Positions 33,165 to 42,326 of a stretch of DNA of 64,000 nucleotides are shown piece after piece. Position numbers and translations under genes: made by a program. The first letter of the stretch is position 1. Every line of letters begins with the position of its first letter. The stretch is from Rhodococcus koreensis (GTDB lineage Bacteria > Actinomycetota > Actinomycetes > Mycobacteriales > Mycobacteriaceae), in the NCBI RefSeq assembly GCF_900105905.1, contig NZ_FNSV01000005.1:3534001-3598000 (forward strand). The letters run 5' to 3'. The notes under the pieces were generated by a model. It did not search any database and was not told the origin of the DNA. It was given only the letters and a program-made list of their open reading frames with translations.

Positions 33165-35297
33165 TCAGACCTTGCCGATCGTGTCGAGCACCCAGGCGAA
33201 TTCGAACGCTACTTCCTTCCACTTCTCGTAACGTCCGCTGACGCCGCCGTGCCCGGCGCTCATCTCCGTCTTGAGTAGCAGCGGCGAGTCGCCCGTCTTG
33301 GTGGCGCGCAGTTTGGCGACCCACTTCGCCGGTTCGACGTAGAGCACCCTGGTGTCGTTGATGCTGGTGATCGCGAGGATCGCCGGGTAGTCCTTGGCCT
33401 CGACGTTCTCGTACGGACTGTACGAGCGCATGTATTCGTAGACCTCGGCATTCTCCAGCGGGTTGCCCCACTCGTCCCATTCGATGACGGTCAGCGGCAG
33501 CGAGGGGTCGAGGATCGACGTCAGCGGGTCCACGAAGGGGACGTTGGCGAGGATGCCGGCGAACAGTTCGGGAGCCAGGTTGGCCACCGCACCCATCAGC
33601 AGGCCGCCCGCGCTGCCGCCGTCGGCGACCAACTGCGGTGGCGTGGTGCGTCCGGTGTCGATCAAATGCCGTGCGCTCGCGACGAAATCGGTGAAGGTGT
33701 TCTTCTTCGTGAGCGTCTTGCCGGTCTCGTACCAGTGCCTGCCCATCTCGCCGCCGCCGCGCACGTGCGCGACCACGAACACCACGCCGCGATCGAGCAG
33801 CGACAGCCGGGCGACCGAGAACGCGGGATCCATGCTGGCCTCGTACGAGCCGTACCCATAGAGGAGCGTGGGGGCGGGGTCGTCGGTGCCGTTCGTCTTC
33901 CGCCGGACGATCGAGAGCGGGATGCGCGTCCCGTCCTCGGCGACGGCCCAGTCGCGTTGCTGCTCGTAGTTGCCGGCGTCGAAATCGCCGAGCACGGGTT
34001 GCGACTTGCGCAGCGCGAGTTCACCCGTCGACAGCACGTAGTCGTAGACCTGACCGGGCGTGATGAACGACGTGAACGCCATCCGCAGTGTCGGCTGCCG
34101 CCATTCCGGGTTTGCCCCGAGCCCGACGCTGAAGAGTTCCTCGTCGAATGCGATTTCGGTGAACTCGCCGTAGCCGCCCTCGCCGAGCGGCCAGATGGCC
34201 AGCCGGGTCAACGCTTCCCTGCGGTACCCGAGCACCAGGTGATCGGCGAACGCGTCGACCTCCTCCAACCGCACGTCGGAGCGGTGCGGAATGAGGATGG
34301 TCAGCGACGTCGGGTCGGACACCGGCGCCTCGGCGAGCACGAAGTTCTCGGCCTTCTCACCGTCGACGACGTCGTTGTGCATGATCAGGAAGCGGTCTTC
34401 GCCGGCGACGACGGCGTGTTCGACGCCGTACTCGACGCCCTCGCGCCGCGGCAGCACCACCCGGAACTCGCCCTCCGGATTCTCCGATTCGAGCACCCAG
34501 CCTTCGCTGGTGATCTTCGACCCCACCCAGATCACGAGGTACTTCTCGCTCCGGGTGGACCCGACCGACACCCAGAACCGTTCGTCCGGCTCGTGGAACA
34601 CGGTGACGTCCTGTGCGCGGTCGGTACCGAGCTTGTGCCGCCACACGGTGTCGGGGCGCCAGGAGTCGTCGACAGTGAGATAGAAGACGTGACTGTGGTC
34701 GATCGCCCAGGTGACGCCGGGCGCGGTGTCGGGGATCTCGTCGGGCAGCAGTTCCCCGGTCTCGAGGTTCTTGAAGCGCAGCGTGTAGCGCTCGTCGCCG
34801 ACCACGTCGACCGAGTACGCGAGGAGCGTGCCGTCGTGGCTGAGGGAGAAGGCGCCGACGGAGAAGAAGTCGTGGCCCTCGGCCTCGGCGTTGCCGTCGA
34901 GCAGAACCTGCTCACCGGGCAGTTCGACGCCCGGGGCCAGTTCCGGCGGGGTCCAGTCGTCGGCGCCCGCGATCGGGGCCCGGCACTGGACGCCGTACTG
35001 CTTGCCCTCGATGGTGCGGGCGTAGTACCACCAGTCGCCCATCCGGGTGGGAACCGACATGTCGGTTTCCTGCGTGCGGGACTTGATCTCCTGGAAGATC
35101 TGGTCCCGCAACGGCGCGAGATGCGCGGTCTGCTGCTCGGTGTACGCGTTCTCGGACTCGAGGTACGCGACGACCTCGGCATCTTCCTTGGCCCGCAGCC
35201 ACTCGTACTCGTCGACGAACGTGTGACCGTGGTGGACGCGTTCGGTGGCGACCTTCTTCGCGACCGGCGGGGTGAGTTTCGCGCCTTCGGAGGTCAT
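33165..35297 (-). CDS. ptrB: oligopeptidase B, S9A prolyl-oligopeptidase family
   Basis: The 710-residue protein has an N-terminal beta-propeller (about residues 70-430) and a C-terminal alpha/beta-hydrolase domain. The nucleophile is in DGGSAGGLLMGA near residue 560, the Asp in SINDTRV and the His in GHGGVSGRYEKW. Oligopeptidase B cleaves short peptides after Arg or Lys in the cytosol. ATG 35297 starts MTSEGAKLTPPVAKK, at full family length. It lies three bases downstream of purC in the same orientation. purC and ptrB are also adjacent in mycobacteria, where ptrB is annotated as split into ptrBa/ptrBb. Confidence 0.95.
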   Translation of the reverse strand: MTSEGAKLTPPVAKKVATERVHHGHTFVDEYEWLRAKEDAEVVAYLESENAYTEQQTAHLAPLRDQIFQEIKSRTQETDMSVPTRMGDWWYYARTIEGKQYGVQCRAPIAGADDWTPPELAPGVELPGEQVLLDGNAEAEGHDFFSVGAFSLSHDGTLLAYSVDVVGDERYTLRFKNLETGELLPDEIPDTAPGVTWAIDHSHVFYLTVDDSWRPDTVWRHKLGTDRAQDVTVFHEPDERFWVSVGSTRSEKYLVIWVGSKITSEGWVLESENPEGEFRVVLPRREGVEYGVEHAVVAGEDRFLIMHNDVVDGEKAENFVLAEAPVSDPTSLTILIPHRSDVRLEEVDAFADHLVLGYRREALTRLAIWPLGEGGYGEFTEIAFDEELFSVGLGANPEWRQPTLRMAFTSFITPGQVYDYVLSTGELALRKSQPVLGDFDAGNYEQQRDWAVAEDGTRIPLSIVRRKTNGTDDPAPTLLYGYGSYEASMDPAFSVARLSLLDRGVVFVVAHVRGGGEMGRHWYETGKTLTKKNTFTDFVASARHLIDTGRTTPPQLVADGGSAGGLLMGAVANLAPELFAGILANVPFVDPLTSILDPSLPLTVIEWDEWGNPLENAEVYEYMRSYSPYENVEAKDYPAILAITSINDTRVLYVEPAKWVAKLRATKTGDSPLLLKTEMSAGHGGVSGRYEKWKEVAFEFAWVLDTIGKV

Positions 35298-35300
35298 GTC

Positions 35301-36185
35301 TCAGCCCACCCAGTCCGCGAACGACAGACCCGAGATCCGCTCGTACGCCTCGATGTACCGCTCACGGGTCGCCTCCACGATCTCCGCGGGCAGCGGCGGC
35401 GGCGGAGTGTCTGATGCCCGGTCCCAGCCCGATTCGGGTCCGGTGAGCCAGTTGCGGACGAACTGCTTGTCGAAGCTCGGCTGCACCTTCCCGGCCTCGT
35501 AGCCGTCGGCCGGCCAGTACCGGGACGAGTCGGGGGTGAGGACCTCGTCGGCGAGAATCAGGTTGCCCTTCGGGTCCAGTCCGAATTCGAGTTTGGTGTC
35601 GGCGAGGATGATGCCCCGGTCGGCGGCGAAGTTGGACGCCCGGCCGTAGACGTCGAGGGTGTCGTCGCGCAGCTTCACGGCCAGATCCTGGCCCACCTTG
35701 TCGACCACGGCCTCGAAGCTGATGTTCTCGTCGTGCTCGCCCAGCTCGGCCTTGCTGGCGGGCGTGAAGATCGGGTCGGGAAGCTGACTCGCCTCCACCA
35801 GCCCCTCGGGCAGTGCGACTCCGCACACCGCGCCGGTCTCGTTGTAGTCGATCAGCCCGGATCCGGTGAGGTACCCGCGGGCGACGCACTCGACGGGAAC
35901 CATCTTCAGCTTCCGGACCACCAGTGCGCGGCCGAGGACCTCTTCGGGGATCCGGCTGTCGTCGGGTTCACCGGCCAGATGGTTGTTGCCGCCGAGGACG
36001 CCGAAGAAGAAGACGCTCATCGCAGTGAGCACCCGCCCCTTGTCCGGGATCGGGGTGCTGAGGACGTGGTCGTAGGCGGAGATCCGGTCGCTCGCGACCA
36101 ACAGGAGGTGCTCGTCGTCGATCGTGTAGAGGTCGCGGACCTTGCCACCGGCCAGATGGGCGTATGAATCGAGTGAGGGGCGCAC
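35301..36185 (-). CDS. purC: phosphoribosylaminoimidazole-succinocarboxamide synthase
   Basis: The 294-residue protein begins VRPSLDSYAHLAGGKVRDLY and has the SAICAR synthetase signatures VASDRISAYDHVL, VPVECVARGYLTGSG and FELG-like KLEFGLDPKG. It joins CAIR and aspartate with ATP hydrolysis in step eight of IMP synthesis. The start is GTG 36185. The next minus-strand genes are ptrB downstream and a small hypothetical upstream (36197). purB, whose product acts next, is 26 kb away on the same strand. Confidence 0.97.
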   Translation of the reverse strand: MRPSLDSYAHLAGGKVRDLYTIDDEHLLLVASDRISAYDHVLSTPIPDKGRVLTAMSVFFFGVLGGNNHLAGEPDDSRIPEEVLGRALVVRKLKMVPVECVARGYLTGSGLIDYNETGAVCGVALPEGLVEASQLPDPIFTPASKAELGEHDENISFEAVVDKVGQDLAVKLRDDTLDVYGRASNFAADRGIILADTKLEFGLDPKGNLILADEVLTPDSSRYWPADGYEAGKVQPSFDKQFVRNWLTGPESGWDRASDTPPPPLPAEIVEATRERYIEAYERISGLSFADWVG

Positions 36186-36196
36186 GGTGATCCAGC

Positions 36197-36505
36197 CTAT
36201 CGGTCGGGCACCGACCGCCGGCCGCTGACCTTCGAGCTGGGGAGACGCCCCGCGGTCGACTTCCCCGTCATCTCGTCGTCCTCGACGAGCACGTCGAACT
36301 TCAGGTGCAGTCGCAGCGGCTTGGTGATGGACTGCGCCCAGGTGAGCCGGTTCCCGTCGAGGACGGGATCGGTGAGCGGCACTTCTTCGGCGTCGCCGCG
36401 GGCGATCCCGCGGAGTTCGCCGTCCTCGGTGAAGAAGGTCAGCTCGACCCGTTGCTTCCCGATGGGGGTGGCGATCACGACGTTCCAGGTGCCTTCGACA
36501 GACAT
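36197..36505 (-). CDS. small conserved hypothetical protein, lipocalin/calycin-like
   Basis: The 102-residue protein begins MSVEGTWNVVIATPIGKQRVELTFF and continues as alternating beta-strand segments (GELRGIARGDAEEV, NRLTWAQSITKPLRLHLKFDV, DEMTGKSTAG). This pattern fits a small beta-barrel such as those found in uncharacterised actinobacterial proteins. No signal peptide, helix or catalytic motif is visible. It lies 11 bases upstream of purC and 11 bases downstream of a DJ-1/PfpI gene, so the three may share a transcript. I do not assign a function. Confidence 0.75.
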   Translation of the reverse strand: MSVEGTWNVVIATPIGKQRVELTFFTEDGELRGIARGDAEEVPLTDPVLDGNRLTWAQSITKPLRLHLKFDVLVEDDEMTGKSTAGRLPSSKVSGRRSVPDR

Positions 36506-36516
36506 GGCTGTGCTCC

Positions 36517-37170
36517 TCAGATGGTGGTGGGTTCGAGCCCGCGGGGCCGCCAGACGGTGCCGCGGCGTTCGTGGGCGAACATCTGCTCGACGGCGTGCGC
36601 GATGCGCGGTCCCAGCTCCCGCTCGAGCAGATACAGGCCGAGGTCGAGCCCGGAGGTGACGCCGGCCGCGGTGACGAGGTCGCCGTCGTCGACGACCCGG
36701 GCGTCGACGGCGACCACCCCGGTGGCGTCGAGCAGATCCATCCCCAGATGATGGGTGACGGCGTGGCGGCCCTCGATCAAGCCGGCCATCGCGAGCACCA
36801 GCGATCCGCCGCAGACGGTGGCGACGATCAGTTCCGGGTCGGTGCAGGCCTCCCGCAGCACGTCGGGGAGCCGTGTCTCGAGGGTCCGCCCGAGAATTTT
36901 CGGGATGGTGTCGTCGCCCTCGTTACGCTCCTCCACGCGCCCCGACGCGCCCGGCACGAGGATCACATCGGCCCGGGACGTGTCGAGCACCTCGGTGGCG
37001 CGCAGGCTCAGCGACCCCGTTCCGCTGGGAACGTCGCGTGCACCCTCGACCGACGCCAATGCGACGGTCACCGCGCCTGCGGCGAACAGCCCACCCGCGT
37101 GGAGCACCTCGAAGGGAGCGATGACGTCGAGCGGGTCGAAGCCGTCGAACAGCGCGATCTGGACATGCAT
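36517..37170 (-). CDS. DJ-1/PfpI-family protein (isonitrile-hydratase-like)
   Basis: The 217-residue protein starts MHVQIALFDGFDPLDVIAPFEVL. The nucleophile-elbow cysteine is in VATVCGGSLVLAMAGLIEG near residue 118, followed by the conserved TVTHH-like AVTHHLGMDLL. This is the class I glutamine-amidotransferase-like DJ-1 fold. Relatives act as isonitrile hydratases, glyoxalases/deglycases or as stand-alone sensor domains of GlxA-type regulators. A GlxA-type regulator with the same domain is divergent at 37379. That arrangement suggests the enzyme and regulator recognise related small molecules. Confidence 0.88.
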   Translation of the reverse strand: MHVQIALFDGFDPLDVIAPFEVLHAGGLFAAGAVTVALASVEGARDVPSGTGSLSLRATEVLDTSRADVILVPGASGRVEERNEGDDTIPKILGRTLETRLPDVLREACTDPELIVATVCGGSLVLAMAGLIEGRHAVTHHLGMDLLDATGVVAVDARVVDDGDLVTAAGVTSGLDLGLYLLERELGPRIAHAVEQMFAHERRGTVWRPRGLEPTTI

Positions 37171-37250
37171 CGGTGGGACCTTTCATGGCGTGCCCCCTAC
37201 CGAATGCCGGGGCCGTGATGACGCTAGCCACCCGGCCGATCCCGAAGAAC

Positions 37251-37264
37251 TGGCATTTCTGCCA
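37251..37264. promoter_or_regulatory. inverted repeat TGGCA-N4-TGCCA in the divergent DJ-1/GlxA region
   Basis: TGGCATTTCTGCCA is a perfect 5-4-5 inverted repeat located 80 bases upstream of the PfpI gene and 115 bases upstream of the GlxA-type gene. It is a candidate binding site for the divergent AraC-type regulator. Motif-only evidence. Confidence 0.35.
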
Positions 37265-37378
37265 CGATGCAACGGATTTTCGCCAGCCGATATCTCGCGA
37301 TTACGACGGGCCGGGTCCTGAATTTCCCACGCTTTACATGCGGTTGGCGAGAACTCGTCGACTGCGTAGGTTGTAGCC

Positions 37379-38335
37379 ATGCACACCGTGGCGGTTCTGG
37401 CGCTCGACGGGGTGATCGCGTTCGACCTCGCCACCCCGGTCGAGGTGTTCGGCCGCACCCGGTTGCCGGACGGACGCGCCGCCTACCGGGTGAAGGTGTG
37501 CGCACCGGACGGGGATGTGGACGCCGGCGCGTTCACGCTCCGCGCACCCTGGGATCTGCGCGCCCTGGACACGGCAGACACGATCATCCTGCCGGGACTG
37601 GCCGACCCCACCGCCCCACTTCCGTCCGGCGTGCTCGAGGCGCTGCGCCGGGCCGCCGGCAGCGGCACCCGGATCGCGTCGATCTGCGTGGGAGCGTTCA
37701 CCCTGGCGGCGACCGGACTGCTCGACGGCCGCCGGGCGACGACGCACTGGGCGGCGGCCGACCTCCTCGCCGCGCGCCACCCCCTCGTCGACGTGGACCC
37801 GGCCGTGCTCTACGTCGACAACGGCCAGTTCCTGACGTCGGCCGGTGCGGCGGCGGGCCTCGACCTGTGCCTGCACATGATCCGCTCCGATCACGGATCC
37901 GCCGTCGCCGCTGACGCCGCCCGGCTGTCGGTGATGCCGCTGGAACGCGAAGGCGGGCAGGCGCAGTTCATCGTCCACGACCGTCCCCCGTCCGCGGAAC
38001 TGTCCAGCCTGGACCCGCTGCTCCGGTGGATGCACGAGAACAGCCGCGAAGACCTGACGCTCGACGAACTTGCCCGGCGGGCCGGGATGAGCGCCCGCAC
38101 CCTGAACCGGAGGTTCCGCGAGCAGACCGGCACCACACCGTTGCAGTGGCTCCACCGCATCCGGATCCATCAGGCGCAGTATCTGCTCGAGACCACCTCG
38201 CACTCCGTCGACCGCATCGCCGTGCAGGTGGGGTTCGGTTCGCCGACCGCGTTCCGCGAGCGGTTCAAGCGCGTCGTCGGGACGAGCCCCCACTCGTACC
38301 GCGCGGCGTTCCGCGGATCCTCCGCCACCGCGTAG
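37379..38335 (+). CDS. GlxA-type AraC-family transcriptional regulator with DJ-1 sensor domain
   Basis: The 318-residue protein has an N-terminal DJ-1/PfpI-like domain (MHTVAVLALDGVIAFDLATP to about residue 190, with ASICVGAFTLAATGLLDG at the Cys elbow). The C-terminal AraC DNA-binding domain has two HTHs (TLDELARRAGMSARTLNRRF and DRIAVQVGFGSPTAFRERF). Members activate catabolic operons such as arginine, choline or carnitine use. The neighbouring divergent PfpI enzyme and downstream DHA2 exporter are candidate targets. No strong ribosome site is visible before ATG 37379. Confidence 0.9.
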   Translation: MHTVAVLALDGVIAFDLATPVEVFGRTRLPDGRAAYRVKVCAPDGDVDAGAFTLRAPWDLRALDTADTIILPGLADPTAPLPSGVLEALRRAAGSGTRIASICVGAFTLAATGLLDGRRATTHWAAADLLAARHPLVDVDPAVLYVDNGQFLTSAGAAAGLDLCLHMIRSDHGSAVAADAARLSVMPLEREGGQAQFIVHDRPPSAELSSLDPLLRWMHENSREDLTLDELARRAGMSARTLNRRFREQTGTTPLQWLHRIRIHQAQYLLETTSHSVDRIAVQVGFGSPTAFRERFKRVVGTSPHSYRAAFRGSSATA

Positions 38336-38430
38336 CCGCCCCGCGGGCACGGCCGTGGAACACATCGCCGCCCGGTGTCGTTACCGTTGTTCAGGAACTC
38401 TTGTGAGCGCGGTAACGGGAAAGGTGGCTA

Positions 38431-39879
38431 ATGGCGACGGACACGGCCCAGGTGGACGTCGGATTCCGTTCGGAACGCGGACCGATTCTCGTGTCGCTGA
38501 TGCTCACGACGTCACTGGTCGCGCTCGACGCGACCATCATCTCGACCGCGGTGTTCACCATCGTCGGGGATCTCGGCGGGTTCACGCAGTTCCCGTGGCT
38601 GTTCTCGATCTACCTGCTCACCCAGGCCGTGTCGGTGCCGATCTACGGCAAGCTGGCGGACATCTTCGGCCGGAAACCGGTGATGCTCCTCGGCATCGCC
38701 CTGTTCGGCGTCGGCTCGGTGCTGTGCGGGATCGCGTGGAGCATGCCCGCGCTCATCGCGTTCCGCGCGGTGCAGGGACTCGGCGCCGGAGCGGTTCAGC
38801 CGATGAGCATGACCATCGCCGGAGACATCTACACCCTCGCCGAACGCGCCAAGGCCCAGGGCTACCTGGCCAGCGTGTGGGGCATGTCGGCGGTGGTCGG
38901 CCCGACCCTCGGCGGCCTGTTCTCCGAGTACCTGTCGTGGCGGTGGATCTTCTTCGTCAACATTCCCCTGTGCCTGCTCGCGGCCGTGATGCTGATCCGC
39001 AACTTCGACGAGAAGCGGGTGCGCACCCAGCGGTCCGTCGACTACGCCGGCGCCGGCATCCTGGCCGTCGGGGCGACGCTGCTCATCCTGGGACTTCTGG
39101 AAGGCGGGCAGGCCTGGGCGTGGAGTTCACCGGTCAGCCTCGGAATCTTCGCCGCGGGATTCGTGTTCCTCATCGCGTTCGTCCTCGTGGAACGACGCGC
39201 CGCCGAACCGGTCCTGCCGCTGTGGGTGTTCACCCGCAGGGTTCTCGCGGCCAGCAATCTCGTCTCCCTGCTGGTCGGGGCCATCGTCCTCGGCCTGACC
39301 ACCTACGTCCCCACGTTCACCCAGGGCGTGCTCGGGACGGGCGCACTCGTGGCCGGGTTCGCGCTCGCCACGCTGACCATCGGCTGGCCGATCGCCGCAT
39401 CGCAGTCCGGTCGGGTGTACTTGCGCTTCGGCTTCCGTGTCACGGCCACCGCGGGCAGCCTGCTGGTCGTCGCGGGCACCGCACTCACCCTGGCCCTGTC
39501 CATCGAGTCGGCGGTGTGGCAGGTGGCGATCTGCTGCTTCGTCATCGGCGGCGGCATGGGTCTCGTCGCGAGCCCCACCCTCATCGCCGCGCAGTCGAGC
39601 GTCGACTGGTCGGAGCGCGGCGTCGTCACGTCGACCAACATGTTCGCCCGGTCCATCGGCAGCGCCGTGGGGGTCGCCCTGTTCGGCGCCCTCGTCAATG
39701 CGCGGCTGGGCGGCGACGACCACCCGGCGCCGGTCGATCTGGCCGGCGCCCTGCACCTGGTGTTCCTGGCCGCTCTCGGCGCGGCCGTCGTGCTCGTCGT
39801 CGCCGCGGCGGCGATGCCGAAATCCGCCGCCGCACCGGAGGTCGAGCCGAGCGCAGCGACGTCCAACCGTCAGCACTGA
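38431..39879 (+). CDS. DHA2-family (14-TM) MFS drug/proton antiporter
   Basis: The 482-residue membrane protein begins with a short soluble leader, then LVSLMLTTSLVALDATIISTA (helix 1 with motif D1-like LDxTI). Next come YGKLADIFGRKPVMLLG (motif A) and GAVQPMSMTIAGDIY (antiporter motif C region). The EmrB/QacA-type 14-helix topology predicts export of drugs or toxic metabolites in exchange for protons. GGAAAGGTGG precedes ATG 38431. It follows the GlxA-type gene by 95 bases and is followed by the frameshifted dehydrogenase. Mycobacteria also carry an emrB-like gene near ptrB, so this may be part of the ancestral block. Confidence 0.9.
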   Translation: MATDTAQVDVGFRSERGPILVSLMLTTSLVALDATIISTAVFTIVGDLGGFTQFPWLFSIYLLTQAVSVPIYGKLADIFGRKPVMLLGIALFGVGSVLCGIAWSMPALIAFRAVQGLGAGAVQPMSMTIAGDIYTLAERAKAQGYLASVWGMSAVVGPTLGGLFSEYLSWRWIFFVNIPLCLLAAVMLIRNFDEKRVRTQRSVDYAGAGILAVGATLLILGLLEGGQAWAWSSPVSLGIFAAGFVFLIAFVLVERRAAEPVLPLWVFTRRVLAASNLVSLLVGAIVLGLTTYVPTFTQGVLGTGALVAGFALATLTIGWPIAASQSGRVYLRFGFRVTATAGSLLVVAGTALTLALSIESAVWQVAICCFVIGGGMGLVASPTLIAAQSSVDWSERGVVTSTNMFARSIGSAVGVALFGALVNARLGGDDHPAPVDLAGALHLVFLAALGAAVVLVVAAAAMPKSAAAPEVEPSAATSNRQH

Positions 39880-39889
39880 AGGAGACACC

Positions 39890-40925
39890 GTGCCCGACCC
39901 GTGCGTCGACGTGCTCGTCGCGTCGTATCTCGAGCAGGACCTGGTCGACAGGATCGCAGGCAGCGACCCGCGGATCCGGGTGTCGTACGCCCCCGAACTG
40001 CTCCCCCGGCCCCGATGGCACAGCGATCACGTCGGGGTGCCGCGCGAACTTACGGCCGGCGAGCACGACCGGTGGACATCGATGCTGCGGACCGCCGACG
40101 TCATGTTCGATTTCGACTGGCGCCACCCCGAACGCACGGCTCGAACAGTCGCCGAATCTGCAATGGATCCAGGCGACGTCCGCCGGCGCCGGGCAACTCA
40201 TCGAGAAATTCGGGCTGTCGCACGCCCCACTGACGGTGACGACCGCCGCGGGCGTCCACGCCGATCCCCTGGCGGAGTTCGCGCTCGCCGGCATTCTGCA
40301 TTTCGCGCGCGGACTCCCCCGGCTCATCGCCGACCGGCGCGACCGGACGTGGCGCAAACAGGCGACGACAGAACTCGCGGGACGCCACGCGCTGATCGTG
40401 GGCGCAGGCAAGATCGGCTCGCGCACAGCGGAACTGCTCCGCTGCTTCGCCGTCACCGCCACCGGCGTCGCCCGCACGCCGCGACCCGCCGGCGGACCCT
40501 TCGACGTCATGACCACCACCGACCGGATCGCCGAGCATCTGCCCACCGCAGACATTCTCGTGATCTCCTGTGCCCTCACCGAGCACACGCGCGGCCTGAT
40601 CGGACAGCTGGAACTCGCCGCCCTCCCCGACGGCGCACTGGTCGTCAACCTCGGCCGGGGGCCGATCATCGACGAAGACGCTCTCGCGGAAGCCCTGTCG
40701 GCGCGGCGGCTGGGCGGGGCGGTCCTGGACGTCACGTCCACCGAACCGCTGCGAGAGGACTCGCCGCTGTGGACGGCCGACAACGTCATCCTCAGCCCGC
40801 ACAGCGCATCCAACGTGCCGTCGGAGAACGGGAAGATCGTCGATCTGTTCGTCGAGAATCTCGGACGCTACCTGTCGGGTGACGCCGCCCTGATCAACGA
40901 GTTCGACTTCGACGCGGGTTACTGA
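39890..40925 (+). pseudogene. frameshifted D-2-hydroxyacid dehydrogenase
   Basis: GTG 39890, after GAAGGAG, opens VPDPCVDVLVASYLEQDLV and reads to RHPERT near 40135, where it leaves frame. The rest continues in another plus frame from ARLEQSPNLQWIQ through the NAD-binding GAGKIGSRTAELL, LGRGPIIDEDALAEAL, the catalytic Glu in STEPLREDSPLW and the His in LSPHSASN, to TGA at 40925. The break lies between 40127 and 40145. The joined protein would be about 345 residues, normal for the family. The flanking halves look intact and well conserved, so it is either a recent single-base indel or a sequencing error. Confidence 0.85.
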
Positions 40926-40949
40926 CGGCCGCCGCCGACCGGTACCGGG

Positions 40950-42293
40950 TCACGCAGAATTCGAGCCCCCGAATGCCAGTCGGCGGAGCCGGACCCAGTC
41001 CACCGGCCGGGTCGGCGGGCGGACACCGGGACGGTTGCGTGGAACCCGTACCCGCAGCGCCCCGGGAGTGACGGTGCACCGTACGGGCGTCGGGATCACG
41101 AGGGCTTCGCCGTCGATCCCGGCGGGAATCGAGGGCGCGTCTGCGGTGATGACGACCTCGCGACCGGAATGCTGGATCAGCCCCTCCTGGCGCGCACGAC
41201 GAAGCAGAGCCACGGCCTGCCGGGTGCTGCTCACCGAGATCGTCACCACGCCGAGGGTGCCGCGGTCGAGTCGCGGGCGGCGTCCGAGACCGGCCAGATC
41301 GTAGATCTCGTACGGCCCGTTGCTCACCAGAACGGCCTGGGGTCCCTCGACCTTCCTGTCCCCTAACCGGGCGAGGAGGCGTGCCCCGCGCTGCCCCTCG
41401 ATCAGATCGGGAAGCATCCGCAGGGTCGTGCCGGTCTTGTCGTCCCGATAGGCGGGGCTCTGTACCACCTCGGCGTAGGCGCCGAACGAGGCATTGTTGA
41501 CGAAGGTTCGTTCGCCGACCTTGCCGAGGTCGATGCGCAGTTCGATCCCGTCCGTCAGCGCGTCGAGGCAGCGGGACGGATCCTCACGGTCCAATCCGAG
41601 ATCCAACGCGAAGTGGTTGCGGGTGCCCGCGCTGATCACCAGGAACGGGAGGTCGTGCTCGGCGGCGATGCCGGCGACCAGCGCCTGTGTGCCGTCGCCG
41701 CCGGCCACGCCGAGCAGGTCGGCGCCGCGTGCCACCGCGTCCCTGGCCAGTGCTTCGACGTCCACCGTCCCCGGTCCTTCGAGCAGGGCCACCTCGGCGC
41801 CGAGTGCCTCGGCTCGTTTCTTCAGATCGAACTTCCCGACCTTCCCGCCACCCGAGTGCGGATTCATCACCAGGAAGGCGCGTTTCGGCGGCACGGCCGG
41901 ATGCTCGGGCATCACCCAGTCCGAGCGATCCCGGCCGAGGGCGGCGCGGGCGCACACGACGGCGAGCGCGGCGAGCGCCGCGGCGAGCAACACCACCCAC
42001 AACAGACGGGCGCTGACCAGAAGCCAGAGCACGACGATCGGAGTCAGAATGAGCACGACCAGCGATACCCAGCGGAGCGCGCCGCGGCTCGTGAGGAACC
42101 AGAACAGCGCCGCGACCTCCACCACCGCAGCGCCGACGGCCACGATCAGCAGCGTCAGGGTGTGCAATCCGGCGAACACCAGCAGCACGGCAACCGAGGC
42201 GAAGATCGCCAGGTAGGCGGCCCGGGCCAGCCAACGTCGGCGCCCGCTCGCAGGATCCGCAGATTCTGCCGAGTCCCTCTCGTGGAGTGCCAT
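40950..42293 (-). CDS. diacylglycerol/lipid kinase-family membrane protein
   Basis: The 447-residue protein has about four N-terminal membrane helices (roughly residues 20-120). A DAGK catalytic domain follows, with FLVMNPHSGGGKVGKFD, LGVAGGDGTQALVA (nucleotide-binding GGDGT) and VISAGTRNHFALDLGLD, then the two-domain beta sandwich ending in GIDGEAL. Relatives phosphorylate diacylglycerol, ceramide or polyprenols; one in actinomycetes is linked to phosphatidylinositol mannoside lipids. ATG 42293 after GAGGTGG gives MALHERDSAES, and a GTG at 42302 is an alternative. The helices fused to the kinase suggest it acts at the membrane surface. It is collinear with the upstream LysR gene. Confidence 0.87.
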   Translation of the reverse strand: MALHERDSAESADPASGRRRWLARAAYLAIFASVAVLLVFAGLHTLTLLIVAVGAAVVEVAALFWFLTSRGALRWVSLVVLILTPIVVLWLLVSARLLWVVLLAAALAALAVVCARAALGRDRSDWVMPEHPAVPPKRAFLVMNPHSGGGKVGKFDLKKRAEALGAEVALLEGPGTVDVEALARDAVARGADLLGVAGGDGTQALVAGIAAEHDLPFLVISAGTRNHFALDLGLDREDPSRCLDALTDGIELRIDLGKVGERTFVNNASFGAYAEVVQSPAYRDDKTGTTLRMLPDLIEGQRGARLLARLGDRKVEGPQAVLVSNGPYEIYDLAGLGRRPRLDRGTLGVVTISVSSTRQAVALLRRARQEGLIQHSGREVVITADAPSIPAGIDGEALVIPTPVRCTVTPGALRVRVPRNRPGVRPPTRPVDWVRLRRLAFGGSNSA

Positions 42294-42326
42294 CGCCACC
42301 ACCTCGCCATTTCCGGGCGTCCCCTT

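Noticed and set aside
38355..40925. An 856-residue plus-strand open frame
   Set aside because: The first about 590 residues are out-of-frame shadow of the DHA2 exporter gene; only the C-terminal part from about 40135 is real (second half of the frameshifted dehydrogenase).
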